Both the position numbers and the translations under genes were made by a program. Shown one piece after another: positions 20,118-29,452 of a stretch of 64,000 nt of DNA. Source of the DNA: Cheilinus undulatus (lineage: Eukaryota; Chordata; Actinopteri; Labriformes; Labridae); the NCBI RefSeq assembly GCF_018320785.1, contig NC_054873.1, positions 29,788,196 to 29,852,195 on the forward strand, in the 5' to 3' direction. Each line of letters opens with the position of its first letter. Positions within the stretch are counted from its first letter, which is position 1. The notes beneath the pieces are model-generated. The model made no database searches. It saw only the letters and a list, made by a program, of their open reading frames with translations, and was not told where the DNA came from.

Positions 20118-21728
20118 AGGTATGTAGAACCTCTTTTGTCGTAGTGTCAAATATTTCTTGAGTTCTTTTCATTCAGTAACACCACGTGTTTATAGGTAGA
20201 AGTTAAATGGGTCAGGAGGCATTTTGTTTCAGTTCTAGACCAGCCAACATTGCTGTTTGATTTGTATTTTTTGCTGTCATTTTAGCGTGGAGAACGTTTA
20301 ACACTTGCTGTGTTGGGGACCATAAGTGAACCCCAAGCTCAGAGCTAACTCCGCCCACTTCAGACTTTTGAAAAATGCTCAAAAAATGGGCGGTTGGATA
20401 CTGGGAACACTGGGAAGAGGCAAAGAAAAAGGACGGAGTTTTCCAGATGAGGTGGGAGTGACCGTGAGGACCGTGATGTCCCCTAGCCAAAAAGTGAGAG
20501 TCCCGCCGCAGCACTGCTGCTTCAGAGCGACCTAAGGTGAAGGATCTTTCCCCTTCAGAGTCACATTCATATCTGTGTTCAGAGTCCCCTGAGGTAGGCT
20601 TTCCAGCTTATTCCTACCCCTCCATGAATATGGGCGCAACTTCCGCTCCGTTCTATCTAAATGGGACTTTGCATAGAAACCAGATGCTAAACGTGACTAT
20701 TAAAGCAATTTTAATACCAAACTACATAAACTTAGACTGCTTCACCTCAGACGGGATAATATTATTATTATTTCTCTAGCCTCTACTGGAGAGTTCAAAT
20801 TGATGACATTACTTTAGATAACCTACAAGGGCATATTTAGCTAACTTTAGTAGCTTTATATCGGTATAAAAAGATACATTTCTAGTTTGTGGAGTTGCTG
20901 AAATTCTCATTTTACAAACTAATCCCTCTTAAATATGGGAATTATATTTATAAAATTATCCATGACTCAAGTTGCCAGCTCTTCAGTTTGGTAAATGTCA
21001 AGTTTTGTATTAAGAATTAATGATAAATTAATACTAAAGAATCACATCGATGCACTTAGACAGTGGACAGCATGTTGTGAGAAGACATATTTAACTTTGT
21101 CATAATATTAGTACCATGAACATAGCAGCAGGTACTGAGCATTACAGAAAATATGATTAAAACATTTCAGCTCATTGATTTAACAAAAATGAAGCAGTAT
21201 TTATTACAGCAAATATTTATTTATTTCAGAACAACCACTGTTGACACTAAATCACTTTAGTAAGCCTTTGGAAAAATCATGTTTTGCTATTATTGTTACT
21301 GTACTGGAACTTCCACTTCCATTCATAGCTACATTAGACCCACAGGAAGAATGTGGTATCCACCTTATTTACTTATCTACAGCTTATAATACAAACAATG
21401 TGAACATGTGATAACAAAAATATAAATATTTACAAATTCCAGAAGAATTCCTATTGAAACAACTGTCGTTCTTTGTTAGCGTCCATAGTTAGTTGCTGTA
21501 CTAGAATACATGTATTTAATGTAGCCTACTTCCGTTTTGGCACCGGAAGTTTCGCCCATATTCACATTTACAGTAGCAGCCCCAGGAATAAGGGGGATAG
21601 TGTGGTGGTGGACTGTGGTGGTCCTGGGCACTACCTGTTGGCTCCAGCACCTCCTAAATGCACAATGGGGATATGTGCACATCAGTGTCATTGCACTAAA
21701 GATTTAATAGCTCACTTGATTTTTGCAG
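20118..21728. other. Presumed intron of the plus-strand transcript; some repeat-like sequence
   Basis: No well-supported exon. A GC-richer block at 20210-20790 has short ORFs on both strands and may be an old repeat. Near 21530-21553, ACTTCCGTTTTGGCACCGGAAGT is an inverted pair of ETS-like sites. A 40-bp stretch ending in GTAGGC (about 20550-20595) was considered as an exon but does not keep frame. Confidence 0.35.
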
Positions 21729-24700
21729 GATGCCACAAAGCTCAAGATTCAGAGAGGACAGTTGGAGGGCTGCTCAGAGGACATAAAGGGTATGGTGTTT
21801 CCCCTTCTCTCCTGTTTCGACAAAAAAGAAGACAACCTCTTTTGCCTTGTTGAAACATTCTTGCCAGATGGGGTACCAGTGGAAAGCCTGCCCCATGTAT
21901 TGTTTGTTGTAGTAAGTGGATCTCAGAAACACTTTAAAGACTCATTTGGATGGTAATGGATGATTTGCTTGTAATTCTTTTCTACTTTTATCATCCTCCC
22001 AGGAGCCTCTTGCTAGGCTTCAAGGCAGCTCATGCTATGCATTGACCAGCATTGGGATCCACTCAGGAGTTCCTACAGAGGTAATAATTTTTCCTCTTTA
22101 GAGGTAGTTATATGGTATAGTGTAATGCTGGCAAAATGTTTTATTTCCTTCCAGCCGTGTGCATCATATGATACAATATCAGTTATTTTTATAACTGTGT
22201 TATTGTCACCTGTAACAACTGCTATCCTGAGGAAGACGGTTCAGGACAATAAGAGCCAAAACTAACAGACTGAAAAACAGCACATATCCCAGAGCAGTTG
22301 CAATAATAAACTAGAAAAGCACTCAGAGAGCGCAGACCTCCGCCATTAGCCCTATCTCCCAATAGTGAAGAGTCCTTTAAATTCCTAGATCCAGACGATG
22401 ATCTGGATCAGTCCCAAAATCAAATCAGTTCTTCCTTTTGCCATTTCTGACATTCCCTGGAAATTTCATCAGAATCTATCCATAACTTTTTGGGTTATGT
22501 TGCCAACAAGCAAACCCTGCCGATCACATAACCTCCTTGGCAGAGGTAATAATAATTGCACTGAATGGAACTGTGCAAAATTTCGTTGTACTTGTGTACA
22601 ATGACAATAAAGATTCTGGTTCAGATTTTTAGGTTTGATAGTATCCAAATTTTCAAATTTAAAAAACAAAAAAGAAATAGATGTGCAGCATTTTTTTCTA
22701 AACCAAAACTGTTGTGAGCAGAAAAAGCGCAAGGGCAAGCAAGATGACATACAGAGCTGTGGGATCAACACACACTCTAAGTGGAGAGGGTAGCACCAGT
22801 CACAGCTTAGTGTTGATTTTAGAAGAACATATAAACACAGCAACACTCGTCTGATAACTGCTTAACAGCTGGATCACTCTACATGTATGTCTGCATTTTG
22901 TGTCTGCTGTAGCTTCTGCCACAAAACACAAGGGATGTGACAAGACATTCAGCTCACGGGACAAGAAGAGATTGGGTCCCCTCCTTTTTTGAGTGAATTC
23001 AAAAATTGGATAGTACTTTGCAATCAGTGCATACATAAGTGTTCAAAACTTCTAAGTTGACATGATTTGGTGCTTTACCTTGTCTTTCTATTTTTCCTTA
23101 CTCTTTTTTAAGGTCCTGTTTCTTCTGCTAGTGGTGACTAGGACTCCATTACTTTATACTGTCTCCGGTATTCCACTCTTCTAAAAAGACGCCAGTTATC
23201 AAGGAAAAATAATGGTAAGCCTTGCACAGCATTTGTACATACCTCAATAAATTCTTTAGATTAATCTTTCTTTAAGCAACATGAAGCCATTTTATGTTTA
23301 TTTTATGTAGTTTACACCAAGCACTGCATTAATCTGGTCATGTAGAAATACCCAGAATACTGCCATGCCACTGCTTTGTCCAGCTTGTTCTCAGTGTTCT
23401 GATGATCACACCATATGGGGGCCAATACAGTTTTCTGTGTGAGTCATATGTTTTCATTATGATTGATTTAAAATTCAGCGCCCATCATCTTTGTTACAGC
23501 AAAATCCTTTTGTACCCCAAAGCATTTAGGGTAAGTGTACCCATTAGGCCCACCAAAATCTAAGTTCACGTATTTTTCATAGATACTAAGATGGTTTATA
23601 AACATGATCATTTGTTAGAATGAAGGATTAATCCCTCATTTGAAGGTATGTTTATTTACTTATGCATATTTTAGAGAACAAATTAAAGAAATATTATGAA
23701 TAAAGTCAAAAGTCTGGCATGGGCTTAATTGGTACCTAAGTACCATTTAAGCCCACGTGTGTTCCAAATAAGCCCACAACCACGTTTATTGACAGAAATT
23801 AAAAAAATTATTACATTTTTCAAGTAGTAAACATATATTAATTCAGTAACATGTTATACATGTTAAACACAATTTATTTTTTGAACTTGGATTTAATGTT
23901 TGGCTTGTAACAATGGACCACCACAAACATGACTAAGTAGGCCTAAACCTAATTTTCATTGGCTTCAGTATTTAAAATTTCATTGAACATTTTATTTAAT
24001 ATTGACAAAATTTGATTCAATATTGACAAAATAAAGAAAATGTGTTTGTTTTTAAAAGTATTAAATGACATTACAGTGAATCAACAATATCTTATTGAAC
24101 TTGGATTTAATGTTTGGCTGTAACAATGATGATTTTAGGACAGTTGCTGTAATTCCTCTTTTTTGTTGGCATTTTTCTCACTATAAACAAATTATTATGC
24201 AAAATTAACTGACATAACAATTCTTCTGGTCAGTGTGTGATCTGTGATGTACTTGTGTTAATGAAGTTAGTATAACAACATCCAACATGATGACAGCGAA
24301 AAGCTATCAAACCTCAAAATTTCATTTTTTTCTATTGAAACACATCAGATGGGCTTAAATGAACACACTGGGCTTAAATGGTACTACAGTGACTACCAGG
24401 GAAATGAAGATAATATGTTCTCACCAAAATTAAACAAATGTTTAAAGAAATGCCTGTAGGCTAAATATGCTGCAAAACTTGCCATCACAGTTATTCCTCT
24501 TCTACCAAACTTTCTGAATTATCAAGGAATTCTTGTTCAAAGTTTTATGTAAGATTTATGTAAAATGAATCAGAAAACACTTAGTTTGTGTACTTATCAT
24601 TTTTAATCATTAAGCAGTGTATCTATCAGTAGGGCTACATGTATTGACTAGTGATTAGCTACGCTAGCTAGCATGACTCATCTTTTCACATAAAACTAAA

Positions 24701-26424
24701 TAGTAAGAAATTACAAAAAACTACCTGTTTATACACAAAAAAAAACAAATCAATAATCTCTCAAATTACATAATATGAATGTACTTAACAAGTCAGTGGC
24801 TGAAAATGGTTGAAAAGAGATTCTTTCTGAGGGGTCCCAAAACACCAAAGTTTTGAGGCGACTTTATCTGAGCCTTCTTGAGACTGCACAAATGTAGGCG
24901 GGCCTTTTTCAATATCTACAAATGTGATTGGTGTCAAACAAAAACTGACATATAATTAAGAAATTGTGTGATTGGACAAAATAATGTATAGCATAAGACA
25001 GGCCCCTCTTTTTTTTTTTTTTTAAATTGACTTCAAAGTCACAAGTGGGCTTAAATGGTGCCTGGGCTTAATGGGTAGGCTTACCCTAATACAATACAAT
25101 AATAACTTTATTCATCCCCGAAGGGAAATTATATAGAAATTATATATAAAATTATATATTATATTTACATGTAAAAGCAAATTCTATATTTATTTGGGTG
25201 GTCTTACAAGTAAATATATAAATAAAGAGCATAGTTTGCAAATATTTATCTTGTGGTTCAACTACCTAAAATCACAATATAACCCTTATGAATGGTTCAT
25301 ACCAAGGTCTTTTGCTAACACTTGTGGTTTGGGCTATTGTGTGTAGCTTTAAACCAGTGTTAATTTCGTCGACTAAAACTATGACTAAAAATGTTCATCG
25401 ACAGCTTTGTTTTCCATGACAAAAACTAGACTAACAAAAATAGATCTGTGATGACTAAAACTGACAAAAACTAAGTTTAGTTTTTGACTAGAATGTAATG
25501 TAGTTTTCGTTGGACATTCAAAATCCATGATATCTCTCCACTGTGGGTAATTCTGTCAAAAACAATGCAGCTGTAGCTCTTCTGTCTCTCAGCTATAGAA
25601 AGCAGGGACCCCAGGTTTGGCAGGGTGCAGAGAACATCCCACTATGACTTGGTACCAGATTTAAGCAAGACAATAAATGCTTGGACTAAAAGTAAAACCT
25701 AAAATGTGAGGACTTTTAGGGACTAAAACTAAATGGACAGAAATGACTAAAATGTGACTGAAACTAAAATTCATTTCACTTAAAGACTAAAACTAAGACT
25801 AAAATTAAAAATATCTGCCAAAATTAAAACTTCTTTAAACAATGAAATCAATTCAAATTTATGTTTAGTTTTTACAGCAATAGCTATGTCACTTTTTTTT
25901 GTGGTTCCGTATCTTCTTGGATATGTGAAGGAGGGGGGAGCTCAGTGGATACAAGCCTGGGCACCACAGCTCTAAACTATAAAGGAAAAGCAAATTGCAA
26001 TTAATATGTCATAACTGTCTCATTATAATCAATAACGGAAAAAGTAATTGGCTGTTGTTAGGTGATTGCTGACTTAATAGCTGGCACTTGTGGGTACATT
26101 TGCGTTTCTTCACCATATTCTATTATAGAAATGATCTGTATGTACTGTACACACTGTTTATTTTATTCTGTTGTGCTGATTGTTAGCATGGCTTATTAGA
26201 GCCTAGTTTTCTCAAATTTACATCTGTGTAGGCATTAAACTGAAGCACTGAATCACTCTAACTTTGTTTTGTATATGTACTTGCTGCAGAGAGGATGGAG
26301 CCAGTCCAAAGTAGAACACCTGATGAACTGTGCTCGAGTCTTCAAGAAGATGAAGTTTCTTGGCCATGTGAAGCTTCCCAAGTGGAAGGCCTTCTTCAGT
26401 CAAGACTGGACTCATTACTCTTGA
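21729..26424 (+). CDS. Unidentified protein-coding gene: three phase-0 exon candidates
   Basis: Three blocks on the plus strand are open, start and end in phase 0, and have splice signals. Exon 21729-21911 (61 codons; TTTTGCAG acceptor, GTAAGT donor) encodes DATKLKIQRGQLEGC...VPVESLPHVLFVV. Exon 22003-22080 (26 codons; TCCTCCCAG acceptor, GTAATA donor) encodes EPLARLQGSS...SGVPTE. Exon 26290-26424 (TTGCTGCAG acceptor) encodes RGWSQSKVEHLMNCARVFKK...FFSQDWTHYS and ends in TGA. The peptides are charged and soluble, with no signal peptide, membrane segment or domain that I recognise. Another spliced block, 23113-23214, may belong to the transcript but is not open in phase 0 throughout. The start codon is not settled. 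It could be a fish-restricted gene, a decayed multi-copy gene or a fortuitous set. I assign no function. Confidence 0.4.
22310..22548 (+). repeat. Dispersed repeat with GACCTCCGCC / GGCGGAGGT-type ends (copy A)
   Basis: Begins CTAGAAAAGCACTCAGAGAG, passes through GCGCAGACCTCCGCCATTAG, and ends CATAACCTCCTTGGCAGAGG. It matches two further copies at 50994-51060 and 51470-51714 over most of its length. The inner ends ACCTCCGCC and GGC(A/G)GAGGT are inverted complements. No coding potential. Confidence 0.7.
22549..22624 (+). repeat. Retroelement 3' tail
   Basis: Contains TTTCGTTGTACTTGTGTACA and AATGACAATAAAGATTCTGG, a tail motif found many times in fish genomes, apparently from a LINE or LINE-dependent element. 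It directly abuts the upstream dispersed repeat. Confidence 0.5.
22625..23528 (+). other. Presumed intron with one further exon-like block
   Basis: Positions 23113-23214 are framed by CTTTTTTAAG and GTAAGCC (donor), the shape of an exon of about 102 bp. Its phase-0 reading hits a stop after 23 codons (VLFLLLVV...IPLF), so it may be noncoding or chance. Elsewhere nothing is recognised. Confidence 0.25.
23529..25086. mobile_element. 1.56-kb MITE with TA flanks and internal GGGCTTAA motif array
   Basis: Left end GGGTAAGTGTACCCATTAGG and right end (other strand) GGGTAAGCCTACCCATTAAG are inverted repeats, flanked by TA on both sides (23527-23528 and 25087-25088). The core GGGCTTAA(A)TGG or its complement recurs about eight times (for example near 23541, 23721, 23742, 23770, 24351, 24370, 25047, 25064), mostly close to the ends. 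The pair at 23721-23755 forms a hairpin. No ORF of note. The TA flanks fit a Tc1/mariner-type insertion, but the ends match no family I can name. Confidence 0.7.
25089..25135 (-). repeat. LINE-like 3' tail (minus orientation)
   Basis: AATAACTTTATTCATCCCCG followed by AAGGGAAATT is the complement of a fish LINE 3' end (AATTTCCC...GGGGATGAATAAAGT) and is followed by A/T-rich simple sequence. Confidence 0.5.
25360..25830. repeat. ACTAAAA-rich dispersed repeat
   Basis: Starts GTTAATTTCGTCGACTAAAA and contains more than a dozen copies of ACTAAAA or its near variants, plus a TTTAGTTTTTGACTAG inversion near 25475. The unit resembles a widespread vertebrate/fish repeat beginning GTTAATTT(C/A)GT. It is non-coding. 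Confidence 0.45.
25831..26289. other. Presumed intron, nothing recognised
   Basis: No repeat terminus or exon was found apart from the polypyrimidine/acceptor just before 26290. Confidence 0.35.
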
Positions 26425-26704
26425 ATCATTTAGGGGCAAGTGACTTTGTTTCATCTTCATGCATTACACCAAGGACTACCTGTCATACATATGGACACAA
26501 GCTTTTTCTTCCAAGATCTAAACTGCTTTGTGAGTATACAGAAAAGTTATCAGATGTGTTGAAAGGTTTTTTATTGCAAACATATAACTGCAGAGTTTCT
26601 TATTGTTTATCAGAGAGCTTGAATCTTTTGTTAAAAGTAGGAGTATTAGGGCACTACTGCAAAAATCTAGCAAATTAGCTGAAATTTCACATGTTTTGTC
26701 CTGT

Positions 26705-27228
26705 ATTTTTTACAGTAAATTTCTGGTAACCACAGCTGCCAGTAATTTACTGTAAAATTTAAGTAGTTATAATAAAATACCGTTTAACATTATACGGGTC
26801 TACTGTTTTTATTACTGAGATAGATTGTATTTAGGTTTACAGGATTTCTGGTGTTTTTACAGTAATTTACCGTAAACAGGTTTGTTTCATTATCGTTATT
26901 TTTACAGCCAATCCCTGTAGAAAATGTTGTAATAGAGCTGTAACTTCTACATCAAATTACAGTAAGTTGTACAGCAAATTACCGTAAATATGGTTACAGT
27001 ATAACTGTTATTTTTACAGCAAATCCTTGTATAAACGGTTACAATATTGTATTTTTTTAACAGAAATTTACAGTTAAAAAAAAACAGGTTTGAACTGTAA
27101 TATTTACAGTTGTAGAACAAAAACACCGTTTTTTCTCATACATTCTCACCGTAATTTTTACAGTAAATCTCTGGTAACCACAGCTGCCAGCGTTTTACCG
27201 TAAATTTAACGGAATTTTTTTTACAGTG
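26705..27228 (-). repeat. CACTGTAAAAAA-ended repeat (copy 2) with internal direct repeat
   Basis: Read on the minus strand from 27228 it starts CACTGTAAAAAAAATTCCGT, the same terminus as the copy at 18482. A block of about 48 bp containing CTGGTAACCACAGCTGCCAG occurs twice, near 26712-26757 and 27158-27206, so the element carries a large internal direct duplication. Non-coding. Confidence 0.6.
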
Positions 27229-27324
27229 TAGGTGCTAAACATCTGCAGGTGTATTTGGGTATAGGTGCAGGTGTATAAACATGTGGGAGTTTCTGATGAA
27301 CAAATTGAGTACGGGCAGGTTATA

Positions 27325-28822
27325 CACTCCTGATCAAAATTTTAAGACCAGTTGAAAAATTGCAAGAATTTACATTTTGCACTGATGGATCTTAAGAAGG
27401 TTATAAGTAGAGCTTCAAAATGCAATTTATTGAAAACAACAATTATTCATCAGCTGATCAAAAGTTTAAGACCACAGCCTCTGAAAGCCAAAATCTGTGC
27501 AAAAATGTGGATTCAGTGTCATTTTCTGTTAGGTATTCACACTGTCATGACCTGATGGCAAAGGCAAAAAAGCTTTATGTCTTTGTACGTGGTTGGATTG
27601 TTGAGCAGCATAAGCAAGACTTTTTGCAACAAGCCATTGCTGCTGAGGTTGGATGCAGTAAGACAGTTATTTTGAATTTCTTCAAAGATCCTGAGGGTTG
27701 TGGGTCAGAAAGTCAAGTGGTAGACCCAAAAAAATTTCACCAGCGCTGAGCCGGAGGATCCAACTGGCTGTCCGTCAAGACACGGGATGATCCTTGACCC
27801 AAATTAAGGTGGTTACTGGTGCTGACTGCAGCCCAATAACCAACAGATGGCATCTGCGAGGAAAGGGCTTAAAAAACAAAAAACCTCTTCAAAAGCCTCA
27901 TTTCTTGCAGTGCCACAAAATTCCCCTTTTGGACTTTGCAAGGGAGCACCAAACATGGGACATTGATAGGTGGAAGAAAGTTTGATTCTCTGATGAGAAA
28001 AAAAATATAGCTTGATGATCCTGATGACTTCCAACATTACTGGCATGACAAGGAGATCGCACTTGAGATGTTTTCTACGCGGCACAGCGGCGGGGACGCC
28101 ATCATGATCTGTGGTGCTTTTTCCTTCAATGGAACAATGGAGCTTCAGGTTGTACAGGGGCATCAAACTACAGCTGGCTAATTGGAGATGTTGCAGCAGG
28201 CATCCCTCATGACTGAGGGCCCTCGTCTGTGTGGTAACGACTGGGTTTTTCAACAGGACAACGTTGCAGTTCACAATGCCCGCCTGACAAAGGACTTCTT
28301 CCAGGAGAATAAGTCACTCTTCTGGACCATCCTGCGTGTTCCCCTGATCTAAATCCAACTGAGAACATTTGGGGATGGATGGCAAGGGAAGTTTACAAAA
28401 ATGGACGTCAGTTCCAGACAGTGGATGCCCTTCGTGATGCCATCTTCACCACTTGGAGTAAAGTTCCCACTAGCCTCCTGGAAACATCCATATTAAGCAT
28501 GCCAAAACGAATTTTTGAAGTGATCAACAAGAACGGTGGAGCTACTCATTACTGAGTCTTTTTTTGAAACTTTTATTTCAGTTTTGAAGGGGTTTTCTGG
28601 GTGTTTTGAGCTATAGTCTTAAACTTTTGATTAGATGATGAACACCCTATTTTAGTTTAATTGTTGTTTTTAATAAATTGCTTACTCAAATTTCATTTTG
28701 TCTCACTCCCATTTCTTCTTTTTATATTTTGAAGCTCTACTTATGACCTTCTTAAGCTCCAACAGTGCAAAATGTAAATTTTTGCAATTATTCAACTGGT
28801 CTTAAAATTTTGACCAGGAGTG
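27325..28822 (+). mobile_element. Tc1-like transposon, inactive
   Basis: A complete 1498-bp element flanked by TA (27323-27324 and 28823-28824). Terminal inverted repeats of about 100 bp start CACTCCTGATCAAAATTTTA at the left and CACTCCTGGTCAAAATTTTA at the right. A second copy of the GATCAAAA...TTTAAGACCA motif lies inside the left TIR, the usual IR/DR arrangement. The transposase within is broken. Confidence 0.92.
27555..28553 (+). pseudogene. Tc1-type transposase pseudogene
   Basis: The ATG at 27555 opens a helix-turn-helix start (AKAKKLYVFVRGWIVEQHKQ) that stops at 27749. The remaining pieces, in shifted frames, include a SDEK block near 27990, a VFQQDNVAVHNARL block (second catalytic Asp) near 28240-28280 and a PDLNPTEN-like remnant near 28340. 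At least one frameshift and several stops make it non-functional. It would have cut and pasted the surrounding Tc1 element. Confidence 0.85.
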
Positions 28823-28902
28823 TAGCATACTCATGGCTGAATAAGTTTAGACTGTTACCAAGGTAAAGTTGCAGTAATTAACTCCTGTTTTCTCTCTTTT
28901 TA

Positions 28903-29450
28903 GCACTCTGCTGTGTGTGATGGACTTCATGTGACGACGAAGAACCTTGTGATTTGAACCTTGAAGAAATACCAGGTTAGAAGTTGCATTTAACTTCAAG
29001 ATATTAGTAATAAAACTGAAAAGTTTTCTTAATTCTAATTTATTTTGATTAATTTATTTTCCCCTTATTAGGTTCTTTTGAAGAGGAGAATGGAGTGGTG
29101 ATCTAAGATGTTGACACACTCAGATCTGTAAGCCTCCTCTGGATGTGTAGTCCTTCTATGAAATTAAAGACAAAAAGGAAAACTCTGGCCAGGAGGACCC
29201 TGCCTCCTGCATGAATTTCTATGGAATGACGGCCTGGACTAGGAGGGCATGGTTCCTTCTTTTTAAAGAGGCCAGACGTCTACTCTGGTTACCCAGCAGG
29301 CCAAATGTACTGTTGCAGTTACTGTGTGTACTTAGAAAAGTAGCATTAAAAATGGCAGCATGAACTGGGCATGCACAGTCTTGTTCAGCCCTTTAAAGCG
29401 ATAGATGATTTACAAAAACACTTGAGACAAAAGGCCCCTGATATAAAATG
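28903..29450 (+). other. Possible 3' terminal exons of the plus-strand transcript
   Basis: Block 28903-28976 follows a good acceptor (CTCTTTTTAG) and ends AATACCAG|GTTAGA. Block 29072 onward follows TTTTCCCCTTATTAG. Neither is open over a useful length, as expected for 3' UTR. The end near 29450 is arbitrary; no canonical AATAAA was seen close by on this strand. Confidence 0.25.
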
Positions 29451-29452
29451 GA

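Noticed and set aside
20550..20595. Possible small exon between the first two blocks of the candidate gene
   Set aside because: It has an acceptor and a GTAGGC donor, but joining it to the ATG exon creates a stop at the junction.
21473..21853. 126-codon plus-strand ORF
   Set aside because: It overlaps the 21729 exon in another frame and runs through its acceptor; the spliced phase-0 reading is better supported.
27813..28274. 153-codon minus-strand ORF
   Set aside because: It is antisense to the Tc1 transposase pseudogene.
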